Source of the DNA: Microthrixaceae bacterium
Lineage (GTDB): Bacteria; Actinomycetota; Acidimicrobiia; Acidimicrobiales; Microtrichaceae
DNA: 64,000 bases
Direction of reading: 5' to 3'
Assembly (NCBI GenBank): GCA_027493675.1
Contig: JAOSKI010000012.1
Location: 124,001-188,000, forward strand
Shown here: positions 8,613 to 18,963 of the stretch, piece by piece
Layout of the letters: each line of letters begins with the position of its first letter
Position numbering within the stretch: the first letter of the stretch is position 1
Program-made: the position numbers and the translations under genes
The notes under the pieces: model-generated
Database searches by the model: none
The model's input: the letters and a program-made list of their open reading frames with translations, nothing else
Told to the model about the DNA's origin: nothing

Positions 8613-10979
8613 TCAGCCGAGCTGTGGCGCTGCGAACCGGCGGAAGGCCGCAGCGAAGACCGGATCGTCGATGACCGCGATCGGGCCGTCACCCTTGGTG
8701 GCGCCGATCGCAACTGCACGCTCGTCGACAATGACCCAGGGGGTACCACCAGAGGTCCGCGAGTTTGGAGCGGACGCGGCCGGCTCCAGTTGGTGGGTCA
8801 TCGACCCGTCACCCCGTGACACCGTGGGCGCAGGCCCCGCCACCGAACGTTTCCGGTCTGCCAACCAGCAGGCAAGCGCCTCGTCGCCGGCCACGTTCGC
8901 CTCGATCGAACCAGCGGTCGCAGCGGCGCCCTCGGGCCATCGAGTGCAGTCGACCAGTTGGCGAACCAGACCGGCCGTGGCGCTGACGGATCGGCGGCTT
9001 CCCGCCTGGCAACCGCATCGGCGTCAGCGGCGATCAGTCGCTCGGTCACCCAGGATCCTTCCACGCGTGCTGCACCGGATCCGACCATGGCGTCCAGCAG
9101 CCGCTGCGGGATCGCCTCTTTGCCCATGACCTCATCGGTGAAGGCCCTGTCCGCGATGACGACGAGCTTGTGGCGTGCTCGTGACACAGCCACGCCGAAC
9201 AGCCGCCGGGCGAGATCGGCGTCGTTGCCGGTCAGCCCCGATGGACCCTGCATGGGTGCGGCGTCGGTGAGGTCCAACACGACCGCTTCGCACACCGAGC
9301 TCCCGAAGCGGCGGATGGTTCCGGCCGTTGCCCCGTCGATGGTCCGGGTCAGTGTGGCGAGCAGGTGGGCCTGCGCGCGGTACGGGCTGATGACCCCGAC
9401 CGTCGCGAAGCCGTCGGCCACGAGACATTCAGCGAGCGATGCGGCGAGTAGGGCATGGCACGGGTTGATCCGTGACCGGCTGTCCTTGGTGGTGTCGATC
9501 CCGCAGCTCACCCCCGATGTCGCTCGTGTCGACGATCACGAGCTCCTCACCCGCGCAGATGCCCATGGTGGCCGAACGGATCGCCGCGTCGCGCGCGGGT
9601 GGGGCGGTTCGCAACCAGCCGTCGTAGGCCAGTTCGTTCACCACCGAGCAGATCCGCTCACCCATGCGGAACTGGGTCCCGAGCGTGTGGAGCCGGGGAT
9701 CGGCGATGCCCTGTTCGTACATCTGGGTCACACCGGCGAGCTCGAACACGTCGGACGCGAACCAGCGTCGGGCGGTCTCGTGGTCGGAGCCTGCAACGGG
9801 CGCCAGATGACGGAAGTCGCCGAAGAACGACACCGTGCGGGCGCCGCGCAGGACCAGCGCCGCCACGATCGGAAGTGGAGCCGTCGAGGCGTCGTCGATC
9901 AGGACCACGTCGAAGGGAAGTGACCAGATCCGGTCGTCGATCACGGCCCGTGAGAGCGTGGCGGCGACAACGGTCGAGTCGTCGATGGACTGGCGCGCCA
10001 GGTTGTCCAGCTTGAACCTGGTTTCTCGGAGCTCGGCGTGGGTCTGCTGCATCTGCGCTTCCAGGGCCAGGTTGCCGGCACCCAGGCGCGCCACCTTGTT
10101 CAGGCGGCGCTGCGCTTCGGTCAGCGCCGTGACCCTGTCGGCGAGGGCCCGGTTGCGTCGGCCGGCGATCTGCTCGGGTAGGAACCGGGCGCCGGTCGCG
10201 TCCGGCGCGTGACACGGCGTGCCGACCCTGACGACTCCGCGGTCGAGCACGTCCGGGTGGTGAGCGCTGAGCTCGTCGGCGATGTGCTCCAAGGCCACAT
10301 CGACTGCCGCGTTCTCGTGGGCGAGGACCAGCACACGGTGCCCTTCGGTCACAGCGCTTGCGGCCGCCATGGACAGCACGCGGGTCTTGCCTGTCCCGGG
10401 TGGACCCCACGTGAAGTGCACGCCGGGCCGCACCGCGCGTCGAGCGGCGAGTGCCTGGTCATCCGCTGGATCGGCCGTCACGCTCGGCGCTGGTTCGCTC
10501 GCCTCGCTCGCGGCGGTCCCCTCGGGATCGTCCGCGGTGAGACCGCCGCAACGGATCAGTTCACCGAGTAGCTGCTCGTCGCACTCGCCGCTTCTCTGGA
10601 GCTCGTCGAGCCTCTCCAGCAGACGCTCGTTGACGAGCCGGGCGTTGTATGTGAGCACGCAGTGGTCGTCACCGGTGAACCCGGCCGGCAACGACAACAC
10701 CACCGACGCGTCACCGACGGCCAGCACCTCTGCGTCGGTGGTGCAGCCCGAGGAGTCGGTGAGCTTGGCGGGCGTGTCGACCGGGATGTGGTCGGCCTCG
10801 CCGGGTTCGGTGGAGAACGACCACACTGATCGCAACCCCACCGTGGAGAGGGGACGACCCTGCGCCAGTGAGGCGATCGCCTCCGAGGACCTTGCCTGCA
10901 TCTCGTGGTGGAGTGCCGAACGGAGCTCCCCGACAATGGCGGACGATGCTCCTTCGCTGACGGCCAAACACGTATCCAT
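8613..10979 (-). CDS. superfamily I DNA/RNA helicase (AAA_11/AAA_12, UPF1/DNA2-like)
   Basis: The start MDTCLAVSEGASSAIVGELR is preceded by AGGGAGGTACAGGTC, a strong ribosome binding site. Walker A is GPPGTGKTRVLSMAAASAV, motif Ia is VLVLAHENAAVD, and Walker B reads VLIDDAST, with Asp in place of the usual Glu. Motif III is FFGDFRHLAPV and the helicase C-terminal part has GVISPYRAQAHLL and GVAVSRARHKLVV. Frames change near 9500 and 8890, and the end (FAAAFRRFAAPQLG-like) is at 8613. About 788 residues. Likely acts in RNA or DNA unwinding during repair; no partner genes nearby. The 235 bases upstream (10980-11214) hold no convincing gene. Confidence 0.85.
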
Positions 10980-11214
10980 GACCTGTACCTCCCTCTTTCC
11001 CCGCGTCACCAAAGTAGGAGACCGTGGTCATGGATTCGGTGATGGTGGACCGTTGCTTCCCGAAGCGGGCAGCAACGGCTGACGCGCTGTAGTACGCGGA
11101 TCTAGTGCAACTAGCCACGCCGGCCGCTGCGGAAGCGGGCTGATCCATCGCAAGCAACTCGTCGTAGGTCCCCGAGTCGATCACCGAGTTCGACGTGACC
11201 CCGGAGTCGAGGGC

Positions 11215-12420
11215 TCAGCCGAACGCCGCGATCCCCGTGATGGCCTGGCCGAGGATCAGCGTGTGGATCTCGTTGGTGCCCTCGTAGGTGTAGACCGACT
11301 CGAGGTTGTTCATGTGGCGGATCACCGGGTACTCGGTGGTGATGCCGTTGGCGCCGAGCACCGAGCGGGCGGTGCGGGCCACCTCGAGGGCCATCGCGAC
11401 GTTGTCCATCTTGGCGAAGCTGATCTGCGGGGTGGCCAACGTGCCGGCGTCCTTCATGCGGCCCAGGTGCAGTGCCAACAGGGTGCCCTTCTGAGTGGCG
11501 ACCATCATCTGGACCAGCTTCGCCTGGGTGAGCTGGAACGAGGCGATCGGCTGGCCGAACTGGATGCGCTGCGTGGCGTAGTGGAGCGCGGATTCGTAGC
11601 ACGCCCTCGCTGCGCCGCAGGCACCGAAGGCGATGCCGAAGCGAGCCTCGTTGAGGCAGCTCAGGGGCCCTCGCATGCCCGAGGCGCCCGGCAGGACCGC
11701 GTCGGCGGGAAGGCGCACCGAGTCCAACACCAGCTCCGAGGTGACCGACGCCCGCAACGAGACCTTGCGGTGGATCTCGGGTGCGCTGAAACCCCGCGAG
11801 TCGGTGGGCACCACGAAGCCCCGCACCCGGCCCTCGTCGGGGCCGTCGGGATCGGTGCGCGCCCACACCACCGCCACATCTGCGATCGAGCCGTTGGTGA
11901 TCCACATCTTGGACCCGTCGAGGATCCAGTCACCCGTTGGCGCACGACGCGCGGTGGTGCGCATGGAAGCCGGGTCGGATCCCGAATCGGCCTCGGTCAA
12001 CCCGAAGCACCCGATTGACTCCCCGGCCGCCATCGAGGGCAGCCACCGGGCCTTGTGGTCCTCGGAGCCGAACGCCCAGATGGGGAACATGGCGAGCGAG
12101 CCCTGCACCGACACGAAGCTGCGCACGCCCGAGTCGCCCGCTTCGAGCTCCGTGCACGCGAGGCCGTACTCGGTGGCCGACGCGCCCGCGCAGCCGTAGC
12201 CGTCGAGGTGCATCCCCAGCAGCCCGAGCGCCCCGAACTCCCGTGCCATCTCCACGGGGGAACCGGCCCTCGTCGAACCACTCGCCCACATGGGGGTCAC
12301 CCGGTCGGCCACGAAGCGCCGCACGGTGTCGCGGCCAAGCAGCTCCTGGTCACTCAGCAGCGAGTCGATCGCGAGCACGTCACGTGGGTCGATCTCGGCG
12401 GGGATGCGTGGGGTGCCCAT
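11215..12420 (-). CDS. gcdH: glutaryl-CoA dehydrogenase / acyl-CoA dehydrogenase
   Basis: A 401-residue flavoenzyme starting MGTPRIPAEIDPRDVLAIDS. Domain order is the ACAD N-terminal helical part, the middle beta domain (GCFGLTEADSGSDPASM and GSKMWITNGSIADVAVVWA) and the C-terminal domain, ending EYPVIRHMNNLESVYTYEGT then NEIHTLILGQAITG. The catalytic Glu of the GCDH clade is in YEGT. It oxidises glutaryl-CoA with decarboxylation in lysine/tryptophan catabolism. Residues around 44-57 (PMWASGSTRAGSP) are out of frame; the native reading is HVGEWFDEGRFP in another frame, so two compensating indels lie near 12290 and 12245. Confidence 0.88.
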   Translation of the reverse strand: MGTPRIPAEIDPRDVLAIDSLLSDQELLGRDTVRRFVADRVTPMWASGSTRAGSPVEMAREFGALGLLGMHLDGYGCAGASATEYGLACTELEAGDSGVRSFVSVQGSLAMFPIWAFGSEDHKARWLPSMAAGESIGCFGLTEADSGSDPASMRTTARRAPTGDWILDGSKMWITNGSIADVAVVWARTDPDGPDEGRVRGFVVPTDSRGFSAPEIHRKVSLRASVTSELVLDSVRLPADAVLPGASGMRGPLSCLNEARFGIAFGACGAARACYESALHYATQRIQFGQPIASFQLTQAKLVQMMVATQKGTLLALHLGRMKDAGTLATPQISFAKMDNVAMALEVARTARSVLGANGITTEYPVIRHMNNLESVYTYEGTNEIHTLILGQAITGIAAFG

Positions 12421-12431
12421 GGTGCGAGGCT

Positions 12432-12683
12432 ACCGGCCGGCGCCGGGTGCACGATCGGGCAGGGCCGCCTCCTCGGGTGCCGGGGGCTACCCTGGGCTCC
12501 TTGGGCAGGCCGAGGATCTGCTCGCCGAGGATGTTGTGCTGAATCTCCGAGGTGCCTCCGGCTATGCGTGCGCCGGGTGCGCTGAGCAGGCCCGCGGTGG
12601 GCTCCGAGTCGACCATGGCGCCGGGCCCTCCAAACCCGCACGGAACACCGCGAAGTCGAACATCAACTCGGTGGTACCCAACT
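12432..12683 (-). pseudogene. 3' fragment of an acyl-CoA dehydrogenase interrupted by an insertion
   Basis: Reading down from 12683, the fragment gives KLGTTELMFDFAVFRAGLEG, then after a frame change GAMVDSEPTAGLLSAPGARI and AGGTSEIQHNILGEQILGLP, the ACAD C-terminal helix bundle with its nucleotide-binding GGT-EIQ-N motif. It continues the N-terminal fragment at 14399-15196; the two are separated by a 1.7-kb DUF222/HNH insertion. The exact stop is uncertain (about 12432, or further down if the current frame is right). It lies just upstream of gcdH. Confidence 0.7.
12677..12683. repeat. direct repeat at the downstream edge of the insertion
   Basis: CCCAACT (AGTTGGG on the minus strand) recurs at 14392-14398 on the other side of the DUF222/HNH insertion. 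Both copies encode the same Leu-Gly of the acyl-CoA dehydrogenase. It may be a target-site duplication, although the shared TGGG could instead belong to the element end, leaving a 3-bp AGT repeat. Confidence 0.55.
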
Positions 12684-14395
12684 TGGGCTCTTCTGCCCGA
12701 TCCGTGGGTGAACCCGGGCGCGCCGTGAGGGGCTTGTGGTTGGTCGGCCTGTTGGGGTCCCGCGCTCAGGCGGGTGCGGGTGGTCGCCCGGGTGGTGCTG
12801 GCTGCTGGGGTGGCGGTTTGGGTGGTCGTGGGCGGTGTTGGGTCGGTAGTTCGGCTCCGGTGGCGGTGGTGATCGTGAAGTGGCTGTGATCACCGGGCTG
12901 GTCGGGGCTCTCCATGTGACAGCTGTTCGGGTGGTTCAAGCTCATGGTCCAGCCGGTGCGGTGCACGATGCCGTGGTGGTGTCGGCACAACAACACGAGG
13001 TTCACGATGACGGTTTGGCCGTCGTTGGCGTATTCGATGACGTGGTGTGCGTCACACCATCCGGGTGGGGCGTCACATCCCGGGAACACACATCCGCCGT
13101 CGCGTACCACGAGTGCGCGGCGCATCGCCCGGTTCGGTGACCGGAGCCGTTCACGTACCGCTACGGGCATGCCCATTTGATCCAGCAGGGTTTCTGAGAT
13201 CTGGGAGTTGCATACCAGCAGCTCCCATTGGGTGGGGGGTGAACCACAACCTGTTGCCTGCTGTGTCGGTCACCGGCACACCGATGAGCGCCCCGGGCCC
13301 GGGCCGGTCTGAACAGCACCCACCCGCGGTATCACCGGAACCGTAGGGGTGAGTGCCGTTGAGCGCAGCGGCGAGGATCGGGTTGATCTCACCTGTTCGG
13401 TCGGTGTCGATGACCAGGTTCATCTCGGTGACCGTGGACGTTGTGTTGTTCGGGTTTGCGGTGGCGCCGCGGCCGGTGAGCTCGATCAGGGCTTGGGCAC
13501 GGATCTGGGTTCTGGTTGGCATCTCGAGCTCCGGGCAGCATCGGCGGTCGTTGCGCATGCGGCGCCACATGCGGTTCGTCTCGGTTTCGAGGAGTTCTTC
13601 GAACGAGACCCCCTCGGTGCCACACAGGGTGGCGTCGATGACCAGTTCATCGGCGCTGCGTCGCATCGACACCTTCGATTTCGCCTCTGTGGGGTCGTGA
13701 CCGCCGTCGGCATCGGCGTAACGGGCGAGATCGTCTACCAACGCGGTGAACCGTGACCATCCCGGCTCCGCGTCCGACAACGTCAACAACGCGTGTTGTG
13801 CTGCACCGAACGCGTCCGCGTTGCGGTCGTTGACCCGAGCGGCGATGAACGCCGCACGTTCGAAGGTGATCTCGCCACGACCGGCCGCTTCGAACAACTC
13901 GTCGAGATCTGCTCGCAGACGCCTACCGGCTTACGAATCTCACGGTTCACAGCGGTACGAGAACGTCCGTGACGACGTTCGAACCACACACCGGTAGCGG
14001 TGCCGTAACGGATGTCGCACAAACCGCGGCGGTCCACCTCGGCAAGCACTCCCGCGGATGCCGCATCCAGTGATCGGCGAGCCGCTTCGATGTCGTCGAC
14101 CATCGCAAGGCACTCCTCATCGGACAGCGCCTTCGCGTCGACACCGGCCAGAGCGCGTGCCGTGGTGATCACACCAGCGGTGCTTCCCGACCCGTCCCCA
14201 GAACCACTTCCCGCAATCGAACCCATGTTCGATACCATAACAACCCCGTGAGACACCGAACCCCGGCTCCTCACGCATCGCCTACAGGGTCCGCTTCACC
14301 GACAACCTCACCGCACCCCGCCTGCTCGACCAAGACGGCCACCACCCACCCCAACCACACCGAACACCACCCACAGATGTGCTCGGAGAGCCCCA
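12684..14395. mobile_element. DUF222/HNH (13E12-type) insertion with short terminal inverted repeats
   Basis: About 1.7 kb splits an acyl-CoA dehydrogenase gene in phase with the protein alignment. The ends read TGGGCTCTTC (12684-12693, plus strand) and TGGGGCTCTCC (14395-14385, minus strand), an imperfect terminal inverted repeat. A direct repeat AGTTGGG flanks it. The only gene inside is the DUF222/HNH protein. 13E12-family genes are known as dispersed repeats in mycobacteria; that this copy moved as a unit is inference. Confidence 0.6.
12766..14238 (-). CDS. DUF222 domain-containing HNH endonuclease (13E12 repeat family), frameshifted
   Basis: The N-terminal DUF222 part reads from MVSNMGSIAGSGSGDGSG through DEECLAMVDDIEAARRSLDA and VDRRGLCDIRYGTATGVWF, and continues in a second frame as FEAAGRGEITFERAAFIAAR. 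The C-terminal HNH domain has CVFPGCDAPPGWCDAHHVIE and LLCRHHHGIVHR, with zinc cysteines and the His-Asn-His core. A Pro-rich tail ends at 12766. At least two frameshifts, near 13890 and 13180, lie between the parts. About 490 residues, usual for the family. Its role is unproven; context suggests a selfish or mobile gene. Confidence 0.85.
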
Positions 14396-14398
14396 ACT
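14385..14398. repeat. upstream edge of the insertion: terminal repeat plus direct repeat
   Basis: CCCAACT at 14392-14398 matches 12677-12683, and the minus-strand TGGGGCTCTCC (14395-14385) mirrors TGGGCTCTTC at 12684-12693. The host protein frame runs up to this point (VASALGSLA) and resumes after the other copy (KLGTTELM). Confidence 0.55.
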
Positions 14399-15196
14399 GG
14401 CGAGCGACCCGAGCGCCGACGCGACCGGTCCCTGGTGCCGCCCCATCGCACACAGCGCAGTGCCACGTGCCCACAGGCCCACGAGCTGCTGTCGCCGGTG
14501 TGCATCCAGGTCGCCGCCCAGTGCGAGCATCGAGTCGAGGCGTCGCTTCAGGAGATCCCGATGCCCCTATGTAGCCCCGTTCGTCGGTCAGCGCCGACAT
14601 GCCGACGCCCCAACCCTCGTTCTCCGGGACCCAGCAGGTTCGCCGCGGGGATCCGGGCCTCGTCCAAGAACACCTCGTCGAAGGTGGCCTCGCCGTTCAT
14701 CTGGCGCAACGGCCGGGTCTGCACCCCGGGGGTGGCCATGTCCATCAACAAGAACGAGATCCCCTTGTGGCGGGCGCCGGGTTCGGTGCGGGCCATCAGG
14801 ATCCCCCAGTCAGCAGCCCGCCCGTTGGAGCACCACACCTTCTGGCCGTTGACCACGTAGCGATCGCCGTCGCGCACCGCCGAACACGACAGCGACGCCA
14901 GGTCGGAACCCGCGTCGGATTCGCTGAAGAGCCGGCACCAGACCCGCTCCGCGGTGATGATCGGGCGGAGGTGCTGCGCTGTTGTCCCGGTGTGCCGAAC
15001 GCCAGCAGGTCGCCAGCGGTGAGCACGCAACCGACCATGTTGACGAACGGGGGGACCGGGGCGAGGGCGTACTCGGTGATCCACGCAGCGATGTGCTCCA
15101 CTGTGAGGCCCCGCCCGTAGTCGGGGGGTGCATCAGGTGAGCGCGCCGGAGCCACTCCCGGGCCTCTGTGGTGAACGCCTCCACCGGTGTCTCCAC
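14399..15196 (-). pseudogene. 5' fragment of an acyl-CoA dehydrogenase interrupted by an insertion
   Basis: Begins METPVEAFTTEAREWLRRA and runs across several frames through GLTVEHIAAWITEYALAPVP, VWCRLFSESDAGSDLASLSC (ACAD signature), NGQKVWCSNGRAADWGILMA and NEGATFDEVF-like residues to MSALTDERGYIGASG and GTALCAMGRHQGPVASALGS. The C-terminal helices are missing here and found at 12432-12683, beyond the DUF222/HNH insertion. Frames change near 15120, 15000, 14610 and 14550. The gene is divergent from the acyltransferase at 15284. If the insertion is real, the enzyme is inactive. Confidence 0.75.
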
Positions 15197-15283
15197 CTGT
15201 GCGTCCCCCTGGATCCTGTGTGCTCCGACACCGCTGCGCCACCGTGTTGTGCGCGGGGTGGCATCGACCGTACTGTGCGGGCC

Positions 15284-16599
15284 ATGGCCACCGCAGGGGC
15301 GAAAGCACAGGGGCCGTTCGTTTCCGTTGCGCCCAGGCTGGGCTTCATAGGCGGCTTCGACGGCGTGCGCGGCATCGGGATCCTGATGGTGCTGTTACCA
15401 ACCACGCCTACTCGCCGTTGTCGCCGAGCTTCGCCGGGATAATCGACGTGTTCTTCGTGATGAGCGCGTTCCTGATCACGAGCCTGTTGCTCCAGGAGCA
15501 CCGCGACCAGGACACGATCAACATGCGCAAGTTCTACTCACGCCGCGGCATCCGCCTGCTGCCCTCGGCGTACCTCTGCATCCTCGCCTGGCTGGTCGTG
15601 ACGGTGCTGTTCGCCCGCGAGCGACTCGGGACCCTGCTCGCCGAGTCCGCTGCCGCGGTCACCTACCTGTACGAGATCTTCTTCCCGGTGGGGCTCGGGG
15701 CGCTCGACCCCACCCTCGTCGAGCACCTGTCGATCGACCAGTTCTGGTCGCTCGCGGTCGAGGAGTTCTACCTCGTCATAGCGGTCACCGTGCTGGTGTG
15801 CATCCGCAAGCGCTGGATGGTGCAGCTCGCGGTGGGCATGGCCGTGCTGGCCACCTGGATCGGATGGCAGCGCTGGACGGGCACGCCGGGCCCCGTTCCC
15901 ATCCCCGCCGATCCGGCGGACGCGAACCCCGGTGCTGCGTGGCCTCAGCCTGCTGTGGCTGTCGCGACCCGACTCCCTGATGTGGGGGGTGGCGCTGGCG
16001 GTGATCAACGCCGGATACCCGACCCCCTCCCGGCTGCGTTGAGGAAGTGGTTGCCTCGCATCGGCATCGTCGGGTTCGTGGTGGCGGCGGTGACCATGCT
16101 GCTCGCCAGCCCGTTCCTCAACGACCTCGCCGGTCGCGTCGGCCTGCCGTACCCGTACGTCCCGATGGCCCCACCTTCGCGGTTCGAGGGGACCGACGGC
16201 GTGTACTGGATCAACTTCGGGCACACCCTGACCGCACTCGCGTTCATCCCGCCGATGCTGTGCATGGCCCGATACAAGGACTGGTATGCCAACAGGGCGC
16301 TGTCGTGGGAAGCCGCTGCGGTTCCTGGGACGCATGTCCTACACGGTCTACGTGTGGCACACGCTGGTGTACTTCGTGGTGCTCGACCTCCTCGGCGGCA
16401 ACGGGTTCCTCGGTGAGAAATGGCGGGTGCCGATCCTGGCGGTGATCACCGTGGTGGCCTGCCTGCCGGTGTACTACGGCGTGGAGAAGCGTGCCCCTGC
16501 AGGTCAAGATGCGCTTCGCTTCCGAAAAGGAGGTACTCGACCTCAACACCGGCAAGATGGTGCCCGTGGACGGTGGCGCAGCGAAGAAACCAGCCATGA
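15284..16599 (+). CDS. acyltransferase 3 (OafA/YrhL-like) membrane protein, first of a tandem pair
   Basis: Start MATAGAKAQGPFVSVAPRLG leads to GFDGVRGIGILMVLL, the family's first-helix signature (normally R-x-x-A/G-x-x-V). Further landmarks are FVMSAFLITSLLLQEHRD, FYSRRGIRLLPSAYL, the SIDQFWSLAVEEFYLVIAV signature and MSYTVYVWHTLVYFV near the end. About ten membrane helices are apparent. Frames change near 15395, within 15930-16020 (compensated) and near 16310 and 16490. These proteins transfer acyl groups from the cytoplasm to sugars or lipids outside. In the present frame it runs into the next gene; an ATGA overlap at 16596 would end it at 16599. Confidence 0.8.
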
Positions 16600-17910
16600 C
16601 CGCGACGACCCGCCCGCGGTTCGTCAGCCGTGCGCCGAAGCTCGGCTTCGTGCCCGGATTCGACGGCATCCGCGGCCTCGGAATCGCAGTGGTGCTCTAC
16701 GAGCACTCACTGGCCGACTCGGTGCTCGGCATCTACAGCTTCGGGCCGATAGTCGATCTGTTCTTCGTGCTCAGCGGGTTCCTGATCGTGACGTTGCTGC
16801 TACAGGAGGACCGCAGCAACGGGACGATCCAACTGCGCAAGTTCTACATGCGAAGGGGTCTGCGGCTGTTGCCGTCGGTGTGGTTGTACCTGCTGACGGT
16901 CATCGTGCTGGCTGCCGTGTTCGCCCGCGACTACCTGGGTGAGGTGCTCAAGGGCGCGGCCGCCGCGTTCTTCTACGTCTACAACCTGTTCTACCCGCCA
17001 GGCACGGTGATCTTCCCGCCCCGACATCGTGGCGCAGCGCTCCATGTCGCAGCTGTGGACCCTGTCGCTCGAAGAGCAGTTCTACATGGTGATCGGCGTG
17101 GCGATCCTCGTGGCTGTGACCCGTCGTTGGGTGAAGGCCCTCGTGGTGGCAATGGTCGCACTGGCATTGGCAGCGCAGTGGGGCCGGGCGACGGGGCACT
17201 ACGGGCCGTTCATGATCGCCATGCAGCGCCCCGACGCGCTGCTGTTGGGCTCGGTGCTCGCGATCCTCAACGCCCACTGGGGAGAGTTCGATGCCCGGGC
17301 GCGCACCACGCTCAAGTGGATCGCATCGGTGTCGCTGGCCGTGGGCGCGTTGACGATGTTCGCATCCGCCCATCCGCTGCAGCGCATCGGGCTGCCTTAC
17401 TGGGAGGGCTATCCGGAGCTCTTCGAGTCCTACACCGCCGACGTTGCAGGCGCGGGTGGCCGAACCCTGGAGACCTACACGCCGTCGGCCTCCGAGCCGG
17501 GCGCGGTCTACTTCATCCAGTTCGGCCACACCATCGTGATCTGGGCGGCGCTTCCCTTCGTGCTGGGCATGGCACGGGTCAAGGACTGGGGAATGAACCG
17601 GTTCCTTCAGTGGCGGCCGTTCATGTACATGGGTCGGCTCAGCTACTCGCTGTACATCTGGCACGGCATCGGCATCATGGTGGCGTTCGCCCTGATCCCC
17701 GATGCGACCGGGTTGCCCCAACTGCTGGTGCGCTCGGCGATGGTGTGGATCATCTCGTTCGCCTTGGCAATACCGGTCTACCGCTACGTGGAGCTGCGGT
17801 TCCAGCGGATCAAGCTCAGCTACTCGGCGGAGAAGACCGCGGTGGACGTCTCCACCGGCAAGGAGGTCGACGTGGCCACCGGGGAGTCCGTGGAGGACCC
17901 CCCGGGTTGA
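16596..17910 (+). CDS. acyltransferase 3 membrane protein, second of a tandem pair
   Basis: Start MTATTRPRFVSRAPKLGFVP is followed by GFDGIRGLGIAVVLYEHS, FFVLSGFLIVTLLLQEDRSN, FYMRRGLRLLPSVWLY and SQLWTLSLEEQFYMVIGV, then RLSYSLYIWHGIGIMVAF near the C-terminus. Clearly a paralogue of the preceding gene, with the same C-terminal tail style (AEKTAVDVSTGKEVDVATGE). One frameshift near 17030. About 438 residues and roughly ten membrane helices. Likely O-acylates a cell-envelope glycan or glycolipid. It converges with the SDR gene, 21 bases apart. Confidence 0.85.
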
Positions 17911-17931
17911 TTCGCTCCGGTGGCGCGTCGG

Positions 17932-18825
17932 CTACTGAAGGGTCTCCAGGAGCTTCTTGAGCTCACCGGATGGATCCGCGGGCACCAGGTAGTCGGTCTC
18001 GTTGCGGATCTGGTCGAAGTTGTCGCGGACGTCCTCGGGGGAGTGCCCCTCGGAGTACCAGCCCTGGGTGAGGCCGATGAAGTAGCGGGCGACCACTCCG
18101 CCCGCCACCGAGTACACCTCGCCGCTCACGGGGCAGTCCTCGTGGGCCAGGTAGATCACCGTGGGCGTGACCTCGGCGGGCTCCAGCTTGTCGCCCAGCG
18201 GGCCGAGCAGGTCCTCGGTCATGCGGGTCTTCGCAACGGGGGCGATCGCGTTTGCCTTGATCCCCTTGGACTTGCCTTCGTTGGCGAGCACCCGGGTGAA
18301 CCCGACGATGCCCAGCTTCGCAGCGCCGTAGTTGCTCTGGCCGAAGTTGCCGAGCAGCCCCGAGTTGGAGCTGGTGTTGACGACCCGGCCGTAACCCTTC
18401 TCACGCATGATGGTCCAGGCCGGTTGGGTCACGTAGAACGCCCCCAGCAGGTGGACTGCGATCACCGGTTCGAGCAGCTCGGGGGTCATGTTGTGGAACG
18501 TCTTGTCCCGCAGGATGCCGGCGTTGTTGATGACGATGTCCACCGTGCCGAAGGCGTCCACGGCGCTCTGCACGATGGCCTTGCCCCCCTCGGCGGTGGC
18601 CACGGAGTTGTGGTCGGCCACCGCTTCGCCGCCGGCGGAAATGATCTCGTCGACGACCTTCTGTGCAGCCGAGTCGCTGCCACCCGACCCGTCGACGGCT
18701 CCACCCAGGTCGTTCACGACCACCCGTGCGCTGCGGCGGGCCAGCTCCAGGGCGTGCGAACGACCGAGGCCGCCACCGGCGCCGGTCACGATCGCCACCT
18801 GGCCGTCGAATCCGAGATCAGACAT
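17932..18825 (-). CDS. short-chain dehydrogenase/reductase, (3R)-hydroxyacyl-CoA dehydrogenase-like
   Basis: Intact 297-residue SDR starting MSDLGFDGQVAIVTGAGGGL with AAGGAG-type ribosome binding site (GTGAAGGAGTTCTG). TGAGGGLG at residues 14-21 binds NAD(P); NNAG at 100-103, Ser 152/153, Tyr 166 and Lys 170 (SNYGAAK) complete the catalytic set. The sequence style (VVVNDLGGAVDG, QPAWTIMREKGYGRVVNTSS) matches the dehydrogenase unit of multifunctional beta-oxidation enzymes. It follows the acyl-CoA synthetase gene on the same strand (138-base gap), consistent with a fatty-acid or sterol side-chain degradation operon. Confidence 0.9.
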   Translation of the reverse strand: MSDLGFDGQVAIVTGAGGGLGRSHALELARRSARVVVNDLGGAVDGSGGSDSAAQKVVDEIISAGGEAVADHNSVATAEGGKAIVQSAVDAFGTVDIVINNAGILRDKTFHNMTPELLEPVIAVHLLGAFYVTQPAWTIMREKGYGRVVNTSSNSGLLGNFGQSNYGAAKLGIVGFTRVLANEGKSKGIKANAIAPVAKTRMTEDLLGPLGDKLEPAEVTPTVIYLAHEDCPVSGEVYSVAGGVVARYFIGLTQGWYSEGHSPEDVRDNFDQIRNETDYLVPADPSGELKKLLETLQ

Positions 18826-18963
18826 CAGAACTCCTTCACCCGTGCCTGCGCCCGGGGTCGTGTGACTGCTGGGTCGGCGGAGGACCACTCCCTCCGCTCG
18901 CGCACCAAGCTAGGACCCGCGGCGAGGGTGGTGGAAACCGGCGTGCGCCCACGCTCGTCGTGC

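Noticed and set aside
10711-11184. Minus-strand frame starting MIDSGTYDELLAMDQP upstream of the helicase
   Set aside because: It overlaps the helicase start, which has a strong ribosome binding site, and shows no domain; could be a short leader peptide but I cannot support it.
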